This document shows, one piece after another, positions 1 through 8,010 of a stretch of DNA of 64,000 nt; position 1 is the stretch's first letter, and every line of letters starts with the position of its first letter. Source of the stretch: Fusobacterium sp. FSA-380-WT-3A (lineage in GTDB: Bacteria > Fusobacteriota > Fusobacteriia > Fusobacteriales > Fusobacteriaceae); the NCBI RefSeq assembly GCF_012843705.1, contig NZ_JABAFQ010000002.1, positions 203,451 to 267,450 on the forward strand. Reading direction: 5' to 3'. The notes under the pieces were generated by a model. The model made no database searches. It saw nothing but the letters and a program-made list of their open reading frames with translations, and was not told where the DNA came from. The position numbers and the translations under genes were made by a program.

Positions 1-1
1 A

Positions 2-499
2 GCTTATGCTATAACTAATTTACATCTAAAAAACTCTTCAAATCAGAATTTAAAAGAAATTTTAATGAGATTAATTTTTTCACCAGCTTTTTTAATTTAT
101 ATTATATTAGTTTTTTTATCTTTTAACGATATTAAAATTCCAACTTCTTTTATAAATTTTATAACTCCAATTGGAAGCTCTAATACTTTTTTATCAATGT
201 TAATGATTGGAATGATGTTTGAAATAGAATTTAAAAAAGAATATTTTATTCAATCTCTAAGTATTTTATTTACAAGATATATATTTGCTTCCATTATAGC
301 TTTTATATTTTATAATTTCTTACCTTTCTCATTAGAGATTAGAAAAATAATTACAATTATAATGTTTGCTCCTATCTCAGGACTTAGTCCTATATTTATC
401 GATAAATGTAATGGCAATGTTGGTTTGGCTGGATTTATTAGTTCTATTTCTATTATTATTAGTGTAATTATAATGATTTCTCTACTATTTATTATTTAA
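2..499 (+). CDS. AEC-family permease, C-terminal part (5' end outside the window)
   Basis: The reading frame is open from base 2 to the stop at 497-499, so this is the C-terminal half of a gene cut by the left edge. The first in-frame ATG (65) is internal; the upstream in-frame codons read like a cytosolic loop. The visible part has about five hydrophobic segments with the layout of the C-terminal half of auxin-efflux-carrier (AEC) family permeases, including a helix with IGSSNT and another with MIGMMFEIEF. Family members export or import small organic acids or amino acids in the inner membrane. The substrate cannot be told. It ends at a bidirectional terminator shared with kduD, so it is not part of the kdu operon. 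Family assignment is by hydropathy and layout and is moderately sure. Confidence 0.6.
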   Translation, partial: AYAITNLHLKNSSNQNLKEILMRLIFSPAFLIYIILVFLSFNDIKIPTSFINFITPIGSSNTFLSMLMIGMMFEIEFKKEYFIQSLSILFTRYIFASIIAFIFYNFLPFSLEIRKIITIIMFAPISGLSPIFIDKCNGNVGLAGFISSISIIISVIIMISLLFII

Positions 500-526
500 T
501 TTTATAATTATAATTTTCTAAACAAT

Positions 527-569
527 AAAAAAGACTATAATAATTTAAATTATTATAGTCTTTTCTTGA
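527..569. terminator. Bidirectional terminator between the AEC permease and kduD
   Basis: A perfect inverted repeat (529-546 against 547-564) has an AAAAGACTATAATAATTT arm and is followed by a T run on the plus strand. The A run on its left is the T run for minus-strand transcripts. It serves the convergent ends of the permease and the kdu operon. Confidence 0.85.
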
Positions 570-587
570 TTATTTATAATTATATTA

Positions 588-1361
588 TTATCTAACTAGC
601 CAACCACCATCTACAGCTAATATATGTCCATTTACATAATCTGATGCTCTACTTGCTAAAAATACTACTGTTCCCATTAAATCAAATGGTTCTGCCCATC
701 TATCTGCTGGTATTCTACTTAATATCTCTGCATTTCTTTTTTCATCGGCTCTTATAGGAGCTGTATTAGCTGTTTTTATGTATCCTGGAGCTATTGCATT
801 AACTTGAATATTTTTACAAGCTAGTTCATTAGCAAAAGCTTTTGTTATTCCCGCTACTCCATGTTTACTTGCTGTATACGGTGGAACAAATTTTCCTCCT
901 TGGAATGATAACATTGAAGCTATATTAATTATTTTTCCACTTCCTTGCTCTACCATAACTTTAGCTACATCTTGACTCATATAATACACAGCATTTAAAT
1001 TTATATTTATTACTGCTTCCCAATCTTCATCTTTATATTCTAATAATGGAGCTCTTCTTATTGTTCCAGCATTATTTACTAGTATATCTATTTTTCCATA
1101 AACTTTCATACATTCTTCTACTGATGCTGTTACTTGTTTTCTATCTGTTAAATCAGCTTGATAAAAGTGAATCTTTCTTCCTTCTGCTTCTACTAATTTT
1201 CTTGTTTCTTCCCACTCTTTATCATAAGTAACTACAAATAAATCTGCTCCAGCTTTCGCAAAAGCCACTACATATCCTTGACCTAGTCCAGTATTTCCTC
1301 CTGTCACTATTGCAACTTTTCCTTTCAAAGAAAAGAAATCCATTGAGAATTCGTTTAACAT
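588..1361 (-). CDS. kduD: 2-deoxy-D-gluconate 3-dehydrogenase / KDG-forming reductase KduD
   Basis: A cytoplasmic short-chain dehydrogenase of 257 residues, normal for KduD. It interconverts 2,5-diketo-3-deoxygluconate and 2-keto-3-deoxygluconate (KDG), the step after KduI in breakdown of unsaturated uronates. Seen: the nucleotide-binding TGGNTGLGQG at 20-29, NNAG near 96-99, and the catalytic Ser149, Tyr162 and Lys166 (YTASK). The C-terminus GHILAVDGGWLVR is typical of KduD. An AGGAGG six bases before the ATG supports the chosen start, although a second Met at residue 7 aligns better with the usual N-terminus. It is the last gene of the dctP-dctQ-dctM-kduI-kduD operon, 19 bases after kduI. 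The neighbouring kduI makes KduD far more likely than a generic SDR. Confidence 0.9.
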   Translation of the reverse strand: MLNEFSMDFFSLKGKVAIVTGGNTGLGQGYVVAFAKAGADLFVVTYDKEWEETRKLVEAEGRKIHFYQADLTDRKQVTASVEECMKVYGKIDILVNNAGTIRRAPLLEYKDEDWEAVININLNAVYYMSQDVAKVMVEQGSGKIINIASMLSFQGGKFVPPYTASKHGVAGITKAFANELACKNIQVNAIAPGYIKTANTAPIRADEKRNAEILSRIPADRWAEPFDLMGTVVFLASRASDYVNGHILAVDGGWLVR

Positions 1362-1380
1362 AATTTCCTCCTAAATAATA

Positions 1381-2211
1381 CTATCTTAAATCTTTCATCT
1401 CTATATGATCCATATCTGTAAAAGTTTGATTTTCTCCAACCATTCCCCAGATAAATGTATAACTTGCTGTTCCTACTCCACTATGAATTGACCATGAAGG
1501 TGAAATTACAGCTTCTTCTTTTTTCATAACTATATGTCTTGTTTCTGTTGGTTCTCCCATTAAATGAAATATTCTTGTGTCTTCTTCCATATCAAAATAA
1601 AAATAAACTTCCATTCTTCTATCATGTGTATGACATGGCATACTATTCCATACAGAACCATCTTCTAACATAGTCATTCCTATAACTAATTGACATGATT
1701 GACAAACATCTGGATGTATATATTGGTTTATTGTTCTTTTATTCGATGTTTCAATACTTCCTAATTTTACTTTTCTAGCATCCTCTAATCCTATTTTTAC
1801 TGTTGGATATTTATGATGAGCTGGAGCTGAGTTTAAATAAAATTTAGCTGGTTTTTCTGGATTTAGAGATTTAAATGTCACTTTTTCTATTCCCATTCCT
1901 ACATAAATAGCATCTTTATTATTTAAAGTATATTCTTCTCCATCTAATGTAACTACACCTGCTTCTCCAACATTTATAATTCCCATCTCTCTTCTCTCTA
2001 AAAAGAAATTAGAACCTAATTCTTTACTTCCTTCTAATTTTATTTCTTCTGTTGTTGGACAAACTCCCCCAACAATTATTCTATCATAATGCGAATAAAC
2101 TAATTTTATATTATTTGTTGTAAATAAATCTTGTATTAAATATTCTTCTCTAAGTCTTGTTGTGTCATATGACTTAGCATCTTTATTACTTGATGCATAA
2201 CGAATTTCCAT
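1381..2211 (-). CDS. kduI: 5-dehydro-4-deoxy-D-glucuronate isomerase KduI
   Basis: Isomerizes 5-keto-4-deoxyuronate, released from unsaturated oligouronides, to 2,5-diketo-3-deoxygluconate for KduD. The 276 residues match the family length. The double-cupin fold carries the zinc ligands His194, His196 and Glu201 (CHTHDRRMEVYFYF) and His243 (SWSIHSG). The N-terminal EIRYASSNKDAKSYDTTRLR is also characteristic. The ATG has an AGGAGG upstream. It lies between the TRAP genes and kduD in one operon. Such a gene usually implies that the cell takes up products of pectin lyases or of glycosaminoglycan lyase plus unsaturated glucuronyl hydrolase. No lyase or hydrolase is encoded in this window, so the source must be elsewhere in the genome or another organism. 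Confidence 0.95.
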   Translation of the reverse strand: MEIRYASSNKDAKSYDTTRLREEYLIQDLFTTNNIKLVYSHYDRIIVGGVCPTTEEIKLEGSKELGSNFFLERREMGIINVGEAGVVTLDGEEYTLNNKDAIYVGMGIEKVTFKSLNPEKPAKFYLNSAPAHHKYPTVKIGLEDARKVKLGSIETSNKRTINQYIHPDVCQSCQLVIGMTMLEDGSVWNSMPCHTHDRRMEVYFYFDMEEDTRIFHLMGEPTETRHIVMKKEEAVISPSWSIHSGVGTASYTFIWGMVGENQTFTDMDHIEMKDLR

Positions 2212-2264
2212 ATAATCCTCCTAATTTAATCTTGACTATATAATATTATTTTATCATATATATA

Positions 2265-3572
2265 CTATTTTATCAAACCTAAAAGTTGTGGTAAGAATAA
2301 TGAGAATGAAGGTACAAAAGTTACTATAAATAAAATAACTATCGTTACCGCATAAAATGGTAATAACCACTTAAATACTTCTTCTATTGTAACTCCTCCA
2401 ACTTTACAACCTGTAAACAATATTGGTCCTACTGGTGGAGTAATTGTTCCTATACATAAGTTGAATACTAACATTATTCCAAAATGAACTGGTGTCATTC
2501 CAAAACTTTGAACTATTGGTAAAAATATTGGTGTAAATATCAATACTGCTGGAGTTGGATCCATAAAAGTACCGACTATCAATAATAATATATTCATTAT
2601 TATCAAAATAATTATTTTACTATCTGTTATTCCCAAAAGAATTTCAGCTATTTTTTGTGGAATATGAGCAAAAGCCATTACCCAAGACATTATAGAAGAT
2701 ACTCCTATCATAAAAATAACTATAGCTGTCATCTGAGCTGAACTTAAAAATATTTTTGGTAAATCACTCATTTTCATTTCTTTATAAATAAAAGATAAAA
2801 ATAGTGAATATACAACAGCAATAGCTGAGCCTTCTGTAGCTGTAAATATTCCTTTTAATATTCCGCCTATTACTATTACTATTAATAATAAACTTGGAAT
2901 AGCATCTAATACTGTTTTTATTATTATTTTTTTATTTACATCAGTTTCAGATTTATAATTTAATTTTTTTGCCATAATAGCTGCTACTATCATTACACCT
3001 ATTCCCCAAAGTATTCCTGGTATATAACCTGCTATAAATAAAGCTGATACTGATACACTTCCAGCAACTGTTGAATATACAATTAGAGTGTTACTTGGTG
3101 GTATTAACATTCCTGTTGGAGCAGAAGATATATTTACTGCTGCACTAAATTTTCTATCATATCCTTCTTTTTCTTCTATTGGAGAAATTGTTCCTCCGAC
3201 TGCTGCTGCAGCTGCAACTCCTGAACCACTAATAGCTCCAAATAGCATATTAGCTACAACATTGGCTTGTGCTAAAGGTCCATAAAATTTTCTTCCAAAT
3301 AATTTAGCACAATTTATAAGTCTTATAGCTATTCCACCTGTATTCATTATATTTCCTGCTAGTATAAAAAAGGGAATAGCCAATAATGAGAAAGAATTTG
3401 TTCCTATAAATACTCTTTGAGCAGATGTTATCATAGCTCCATCAAAAGGTAAAATTAATAGCATAGCCATGGTAGAAGATAAACCTATACTAATACTAAT
3501 AGGAACCCCTAAAGCTAAAAATATTGCTAATGATATAAATATTATTAATCCTACTTGTACTGCTAAATCCAT
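2265..3572 (-). CDS. dctM: TRAP transporter large permease DctM (uronate-linked, set 1)
   Basis: Large membrane subunit of a tripartite ATP-independent periplasmic (TRAP) transporter, driven by an ion gradient. It has 435 residues and about a dozen hydrophobic segments, normal for DctM. Family signatures seen are the N-terminal LALGVPISISIGLS, the SGSGVAAAAAVGGTISP loop, TPPVGPILFTG near the C-terminus, and FMDPTPAVLIFTPIFLPI. It follows dctQ by 12 bases and precedes kduI by about 50 bases, so it is probably cotranscribed with the kdu enzymes. The likely substrate is an unsaturated or deoxy-uronate feeding KduI; this comes from context only. RBS AAGGAG before the ATG. Confidence 0.9.
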   Translation of the reverse strand: MDLAVQVGLIIFISLAIFLALGVPISISIGLSSTMAMLLILPFDGAMITSAQRVFIGTNSFSLLAIPFFILAGNIMNTGGIAIRLINCAKLFGRKFYGPLAQANVVANMLFGAISGSGVAAAAAVGGTISPIEEKEGYDRKFSAAVNISSAPTGMLIPPSNTLIVYSTVAGSVSVSALFIAGYIPGILWGIGVMIVAAIMAKKLNYKSETDVNKKIIIKTVLDAIPSLLLIVIVIGGILKGIFTATEGSAIAVVYSLFLSFIYKEMKMSDLPKIFLSSAQMTAIVIFMIGVSSIMSWVMAFAHIPQKIAEILLGITDSKIIILIIMNILLLIVGTFMDPTPAVLIFTPIFLPIVQSFGMTPVHFGIMLVFNLCIGTITPPVGPILFTGCKVGGVTIEEVFKWLLPFYAVTIVILFIVTFVPSFSLFLPQLLGLIK

Positions 3573-3584
3573 ATATTTCTCCTT

Positions 3585-4052
3585 TTAATCTTTTTTAGCA
3601 ATTTTTGTTATATTCAAAATTGCATAAAATATTATAAATATCCCACTTATTGGAATAGCAGAATAAACAACACCCATTGGTATTTGTAATGCTGCATCTA
3701 ATTGTCCCATTTGTCTTAGAGAACTAAAATATCCTCCATAAATCATAACAGTTATAACAAAAATTGTTATAATTATTTCTTGAATAATATCTATTATTTT
3801 TCTAATTGGTGGAGAAGCAAGATCTCTAACAAAAGATATTTGCATATGTTCTCTTTTTCCAAATACATAAGCTGAACCATACATTACTAACCATACAAAA
3901 AGATATTGAGATGTTTGCTCTGTTACTATACTCGGATTGTTAAAAAAGTATCTTGTTATAACTTGCCATGTTACTAGAAGAGTCATTACACCCATTATTA
4001 CTATACAAAATTTTTCAATAATCTTGTCTAAAATATTTTTTATTTTTTCCAT
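3585..4052 (-). CDS. dctQ: TRAP transporter small permease DctQ (set 1)
   Basis: Small membrane subunit of the TRAP transporter, pairing with DctM at 2265-3572. It has 155 residues and four hydrophobic segments, as usual for DctQ. The segment with TRYFFNNPSIVTEQTSQYLFVWLVMYGSAY is the conserved part, where an aromatic and acidic stretch precedes helix 2, followed by GKREHMQI. It sits 12 bases upstream of dctM and 25 bases downstream of dctP. AGGAG lies upstream of the ATG. Sequence conservation in DctQ is low, so the assignment rests on topology, the short motif and position. Confidence 0.88.
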   Translation of the reverse strand: MEKIKNILDKIIEKFCIVIMGVMTLLVTWQVITRYFFNNPSIVTEQTSQYLFVWLVMYGSAYVFGKREHMQISFVRDLASPPIRKIIDIIQEIIITIFVITVMIYGGYFSSLRQMGQLDAALQIPMGVVYSAIPISGIFIIFYAILNITKIAKKD

Positions 4053-4077
4053 AAGTCTACTCCTTATAAGAACTTAA

Positions 4078-5088
4078 TTATTGTGCTAATGCTCTTACGT
4101 CTGAGTATATTTTTTTAGTCATTTCTGATCTATTTGCTACTTCTTCTTGTAAAGGTTTAACTCTTTCTTGGAATGGTTTTATATCTACTTCTATAAATTT
4201 AGCTCCATTTTCTACTGCTACTTTTTTAGCTACTTCTACGTTTTCATTCCATACTTCAAATTCATTTTCAATAGTTTGTTTCATTAAATCATCAAATATT
4301 TTTCTATTTTCTGGAGACATTCCATTATATAATTTTTCATTGATAATGATTAAATCTGGAACCATTAAATGATTAGTATAAGAGAAATATGGTGCTATTT
4401 CATAATGTTTTAAATCAACATAAGTAACTTCATTGTTTTCTCCACCTTCAATAACTCCTTGTTGAACTGCTGTATAAACTTCTCCTTGTCCCATAGGAGT
4501 TCCTATTCCTCCCATATAGTCTACCATTTTTTTCATTGTATCAGATTGCATTACTCTAAATTTATATCCTTTTAAATCTTCTGGTTTTGTCATTGGTTTA
4601 TCTGTGTATAAACATCTTCCTCCAGCTGTAAAAGCTCCGATTACTTCAAAACCACTTGATTTTACTGATTCAAATAATGGATCTAATACATCTGATAAAA
4701 ATACTTTCTTTTGATGTTCTAAACTATCATATAAATATGGTAATCCTATTACAGCAAAATCAGAATTGAAACTTTCAACTACTGGATTTCCTACTACAGA
4801 CATTTGAATGACTCCATTTTGTACTAACTCTGCTGTTGCTCTTTGATCTCCTAATAATTCATTAGGTGAAATTTCTAATTTGTATGCTCCTTTCGTTTGC
4901 TCCTCTAATTGTTTACTAAACTCTTCTAAAGCTTTATATTGTGGATGATTTTCAGATTGGTTAAAAGCAACTTTCAAAACTTGAGTTTTTACTACTTCTT
5001 CTTTACCTGCTACCTTTTCTTTATCTCCAGAACAACCCATTAACATCCCCATAGTTAATAAACTTCCAATAAATAATACTTTTTTCAT
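4078..5088 (-). CDS. dctP: TRAP solute-binding protein DctP, predicted lipoprotein (set 1)
   Basis: Extracytoplasmic binding subunit of the TRAP transporter, 336 residues. A lysine-containing N-terminus and hydrophobic stretch end in a lipobox (LMGC, Cys19), so the protein is predicted to be lipid-anchored; many DctP proteins are instead free in the periplasm. DctP-family features seen are QSENHPQYKALEEFSKQ near the mature N-terminus, the binding-site arginine region GYKFRVMQSD, and GVIEGGENNEVTYV. It is the first gene of the operon and starts after a GGGAGG RBS. A sigma-70-like promoter with paired repeats lies 25-95 bases upstream. The ligand is probably a uronate derivative, inferred from kduI-kduD downstream. 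Confidence 0.92.
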   Translation of the reverse strand: MKKVLFIGSLLTMGMLMGCSGDKEKVAGKEEVVKTQVLKVAFNQSENHPQYKALEEFSKQLEEQTKGAYKLEISPNELLGDQRATAELVQNGVIQMSVVGNPVVESFNSDFAVIGLPYLYDSLEHQKKVFLSDVLDPLFESVKSSGFEVIGAFTAGGRCLYTDKPMTKPEDLKGYKFRVMQSDTMKKMVDYMGGIGTPMGQGEVYTAVQQGVIEGGENNEVTYVDLKHYEIAPYFSYTNHLMVPDLIIINEKLYNGMSPENRKIFDDLMKQTIENEFEVWNENVEVAKKVAVENGAKFIEVDIKPFQERVKPLQEEVANRSEMTKKIYSDVRALAQ

Positions 5089-5112
5089 ATTAATCCTCCC
5101 TATTTTTTATTA

Positions 5113-5143
5113 GTCCGTATTTAAGAACTAGTTCGTATTTAAG
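5113..5143. promoter_or_regulatory. Two direct repeats at the kdu operon start, candidate operators
   Basis: GTCCGTATTTAAG (5113-5125) and GTTCGTATTTAAG (5131-5143) differ at one base and are 18 bp apart start to start. A perfect palindrome GAACTAGTTC (5125-5134) bridges them. They lie just downstream of the predicted transcription start of the minus-strand operon, a position suited to a repressor. The divergent IclR-family gene is the obvious candidate regulator, but the pairing is inference. Confidence 0.5.
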
Positions 5144-5150
5144 TATATTT

Positions 5151-5181
5151 ATTATATACTATATTTTTTAAATAGTGTCAA
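5151..5181 (-). promoter_or_regulatory. Promoter of the dctP-dctQ-dctM-kduI-kduD operon
   Basis: On the minus strand, TTGACA (5181-5176) is followed by TATAAT (5156-5151), with a 19-bp spacer. A TATATA at 5158-5153 would give a 17-bp spacer. Transcription would start near 5144, about 55 bases before the dctP start codon. Confidence 0.6.
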
Positions 5182-5325
5182 GGATTTTTTTATATTTTTT
5201 GTATTTTTTATAAAATTATTTTCGAAATAAATACATATTATATATATTTTATATTTTTAAGTAGCTTTTTTTTTATTTTTCTGGTATTATTTTAATTAGA
5301 AAAATTTTAGAAAGTAGGAAAAAAT

Positions 5326-6096
5326 ATGGAAAATATTCATAAGCCAACTGAAAGAGTAATAAATATTTTAAACATAATTGCTAAAAATTCAGGAAAATTA
5401 ACATTTTCAAATATTTCAAAATTATTAGTCATACCTAAAAGTACTCTTTCTCCTATATTAAAAACTCTCACAGAACTAGAAGTAATTATTTTAGACCCCA
5501 GTTCTCAAACATACTCTATTGGTTTATCAAGTTTCCAAATAGGTCAAGCTTATTTAGAAAATAAAAGTGGTTTAAATATTATAAAATCACATATGAGAAT
5601 TATTTCTGAAAAATGTAACGAAACTTGTCAATTGGGAATTAATCATAATCATGAAGTTCTTTATCTAACAAAAGTAGAATCATCTCATCCGATAAAGCTT
5701 CTTTCTTCTATTGGACACAATTTACCTTTATATTGTACTGCTTTAGGAAGAGTTTTTTTAATGGATTATTCTGAGTCAGCTATTAGAAATTTATACTTAA
5801 AAGGTTTAGAAAAATTTACTCAAAATACTGTTGACAATATAGACGACTTAATCAATATTATTAATATATCTAAAAAAAATCAATTTGCATCTGAATTTGG
5901 CGAGGTCACTTCTGATGCTTGTTGTATTGCGGTTCCTATCTATATCAATAATAATATTAGAGGAGCAATTGGAGTTAGTTTATCTACTATAAGAGCTACT
6001 GAAGAACATATTACTAATATAAAACTTTTATTAAAAGAACATTCTTCTTTAATAACTAAAGAATTTGAAGAATTAAATATAAAAAGTATTGTATAA
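5326..6096 (+). CDS. IclR-family transcriptional regulator (KdgR-like)
   Basis: A 256-residue DNA-binding regulator. Residues about 8-70 form the IclR winged helix-turn-helix (ERVINILNIIAKNSGKLTF, then LLVIPKSTLSPILKTL). Residues about 85-250 are the ligand-binding domain, with LYCTALGRVFLMD and CCIAVPIYINNNIRGAIGVSLS. IclR proteins of this type (for example KdgR of enterobacteria) often control pectin and KDG genes and sense KDG or a related intermediate. The gene is divergent from the kdu-TRAP operon across a 237-bp region, the usual layout for a local regulator. The RBS is weak (AGGA). Ligand and sign of control are inference. Confidence 0.85.
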   Translation: MENIHKPTERVINILNIIAKNSGKLTFSNISKLLVIPKSTLSPILKTLTELEVIILDPSSQTYSIGLSSFQIGQAYLENKSGLNIIKSHMRIISEKCNETCQLGINHNHEVLYLTKVESSHPIKLLSSIGHNLPLYCTALGRVFLMDYSESAIRNLYLKGLEKFTQNTVDNIDDLINIINISKKNQFASEFGEVTSDACCIAVPIYINNNIRGAIGVSLSTIRATEEHITNIKLLLKEHSSLITKEFEELNIKSIV

Positions 6097-6114
6097 TTTT
6101 AATTATTTTTTTAT

Positions 6115-6142
6115 TTGTATTCTAGTATTATTATGATATAAT
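6115..6142 (+). promoter_or_regulatory. gntR promoter with overlapping candidate operator
   Basis: TATAAT at 6137-6142 is preceded by TTGTAT (6115-6120) at 16 bp. The -35 region is part of TTGTATTCTAG (6115-6125), which closely resembles the CTTGTATACTAG site at the uxuB promoter (14914-14925). The matching flank ATTA follows one base later in both. This suggests autoregulation by the GntR protein. Confidence 0.5.
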
Positions 6143-6194
6143 TATACTATCTTAAATATAAATTCCAAGTTTATTGGCGAATCGAGGAGAAAAA

Positions 6195-6887
6195 ATGAAA
6201 TTAGATAATGTAATTAAAAATAAAAATGAAAATAGTCGTCAATATGCCTATAGAGTAATAAAAGAAAATATTATGGTTTTAAATATTGAACCTGGTGAAT
6301 GTATTAGCGAAATTGAGTTAGGAAACCTTCTAAATATTAGTAGGACTCCTATAAGGGAAGCTCTTGTTAGATTAACTGAAGAAAAATTAATTGATGTTTT
6401 TCCACAAAAAGGTTCTTTTGTCTCTAAAATAGATTTGAAGTTAGTAGAAGAAGCTTTATTTTTAAGAGATTTATGTGAAAAAAAACTTTTAACTATGGCT
6501 TGCGAGGATAAAATTCCAGAGCCATTATTAAAATCATTAGAAAAAAATCTAGCTTATCAAAAAATCATCATTGATTTCGATGAAAATTTACATAAATTTT
6601 TTGATCTTGATAATGAATTCCATTCTATTATATTTGAATACTATGGTAAATCTAATGTTTGGAAAAGTATAAAGAGATTGGCAACACATTTTGATAGATT
6701 AAGACTTATTGATGCTTTACAGATTTCAAATGCTACAAAAACTTTTGAACAACACCAAGAAATAGTAAATATCATTAAGTACAAAAAAACAGATATTATT
6801 GACCCTTTTGTTTCAGAGCATTTATCTAAATTTAAACATGTTATTTCTACATATTTGAAAAAATATCCCCATTATTTTTTAAAATAA
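6195..6887 (+). CDS. GntR-family (FadR/FCD type) transcriptional regulator, UxuR/ExuR-like
   Basis: A 230-residue regulator. The N-terminal winged helix holds the classic recognition helix SRTPIREALVRL (about 49-60) and the wing FPQKGSFVSKI. The C-terminal FCD domain has the helical layout and the Asp/His positions (LDNEFH, QHQEIV, SEHLSKF) that bind a metal or ligand in this family. I start it at the ATG 6195, which has GAGGAG five bases upstream. An in-frame TTG at 6174 lies before that RBS and is unlikely to be used. FCD regulators beside uxuA/uxuB genes usually respond to hexuronates. A similar candidate operator lies at its own promoter and at the uxuB promoter, which supports that role. 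A terminator follows at 6887-6925. Confidence 0.85.
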   Translation: MKLDNVIKNKNENSRQYAYRVIKENIMVLNIEPGECISEIELGNLLNISRTPIREALVRLTEEKLIDVFPQKGSFVSKIDLKLVEEALFLRDLCEKKLLTMACEDKIPEPLLKSLEKNLAYQKIIIDFDENLHKFFDLDNEFHSIIFEYYGKSNVWKSIKRLATHFDRLRLIDALQISNATKTFEQHQEIVNIIKYKKTDIIDPFVSEHLSKFKHVISTYLKKYPHYFLK

Positions 6888-6926
6888 AAAATAGCAGATT
6901 AATTAAAGTAAAATCTGCTATTTTTG
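6887..6926. terminator. Bidirectional terminator between gntR and manA
   Basis: The inverted repeat AAAAATAGCAGATT (6887-6900) pairs with AATCTGCTATTTTT (6912-6925). It has a T-rich 3' side on both strands and separates convergent genes. Confidence 0.8.
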
Positions 6927-6932
6927 TATTTT

Positions 6933-7988
6933 TTATTTTACATTTGGTCCTTTTATTAATAAAATATTTAACTTTTCTCCCAATATATTAAATTCTTTAT
7001 TTGCTGGAATAAATATTTGTACATTTTTTTCTAATTTTATTTCCTGTAAATCATCTTCTATTTTTCCTATTCCTGAAATAACATATAAGCATGTATAAGT
7101 TTCATTTTTTTCTATTTTTATTTTATTATTTATCATTAATCTCATTAAAGAAAAACATGAAGTATCTTTATAAGTTATTATTTCATTAACTTTTCTACCA
7201 TCTTCAAAAGAAATTTCCGTTTCTTTCATTTGAAAATTATTTCTTATCTCTTTTTCAGAATAATCAATAAAATCAAAACATTCAAACATTCTTTCAAATC
7301 CTAATCCTTGATGACACATTTTATCATCTATTACAAATCCAGAAGGAGTTGTTTTTTCAACTCTAATTGTATAATCAGTTGGTTCTTGAACTTCTAAAAT
7401 AAGGCATCCTGCTCCAATTGCATGTGGAACCCCTCCCTTTACTAAATACGTTTCTCCTTTTTTTACTTCAATTTTATTTAAACAATTTAACATTGCATTT
7501 AAATCTTGTTCTATAAAGTATTCTTTAAATTTTTCTTTTGATATTCCTTCCTTAAAACCTAAATAAATATAACTTTTCTCTTCTCTTGTATCTAATATAT
7601 GCCATGATTCTGTTTTTCCAAATTTACTATTAAATAATTCTTTTGCTTTTTGATTATTTGGATGAACTTGAATAGTTAATCTTTCTTCACTATCAATCAA
7701 TTTTACTAGAACTCCTAAATTTACTCCCCATTTTTGTATATGTTTTTCTCCCAAAACTTTAGGATTTTCTTTGATAAAGTCTACAAATAATTTATTCTCA
7801 TTTTTTAAATATGATAATCCTTCTACTATATCTTCTCTTCCAGAATTTCTAGCTATTGTTGTAGAAAACATCCATTCTTCTGGATAATGACTATCACTTG
7901 AATTTTCTTTTTTATGTAAAATATCTAATAACTTCCCGCCTGTGTAAGTTCTCCAAGCTCTTTCTCCTGTTAATTCTTTTATTTGCAT
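6933..7988 (-). CDS. manA: Mannose-6-phosphate isomerase, class I
   Basis: Zinc enzyme interconverting mannose-6-phosphate and fructose-6-phosphate in the cytoplasm. The cupin core shows the four metal ligands: Gln107 and His109 (LTIQVHPNN), Glu127 (GKTESWH) and His189 (GGVPHAIG). EVQEPTDYTIRVE and the C-terminal cupin half complete the short, Bacillus-type form. I chose the ATG at 7988 (351 residues) because AAGGAG precedes it at a good distance. A longer frame to 8021 would run into the decayed uxaC end. It lies downstream of the uxaC pseudogene and may rely on transcription from that side. The role in mannose metabolism is separate from the uronate pathway, though such genes often travel in the same sugar loci. 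Confidence 0.9.
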   Translation of the reverse strand: MQIKELTGERAWRTYTGGKLLDILHKKENSSDSHYPEEWMFSTTIARNSGREDIVEGLSYLKNENKLFVDFIKENPKVLGEKHIQKWGVNLGVLVKLIDSEERLTIQVHPNNQKAKELFNSKFGKTESWHILDTREEKSYIYLGFKEGISKEKFKEYFIEQDLNAMLNCLNKIEVKKGETYLVKGGVPHAIGAGCLILEVQEPTDYTIRVEKTTPSGFVIDDKMCHQGLGFERMFECFDFIDYSEKEIRNNFQMKETEISFEDGRKVNEIITYKDTSCFSLMRLMINNKIKIEKNETYTCLYVISGIGKIEDDLQEIKLEKNVQIFIPANKEFNILGEKLNILLIKGPNVK

Positions 7989-8010
7989 AATTTTCTCCTT
8001 TATTTTAATC

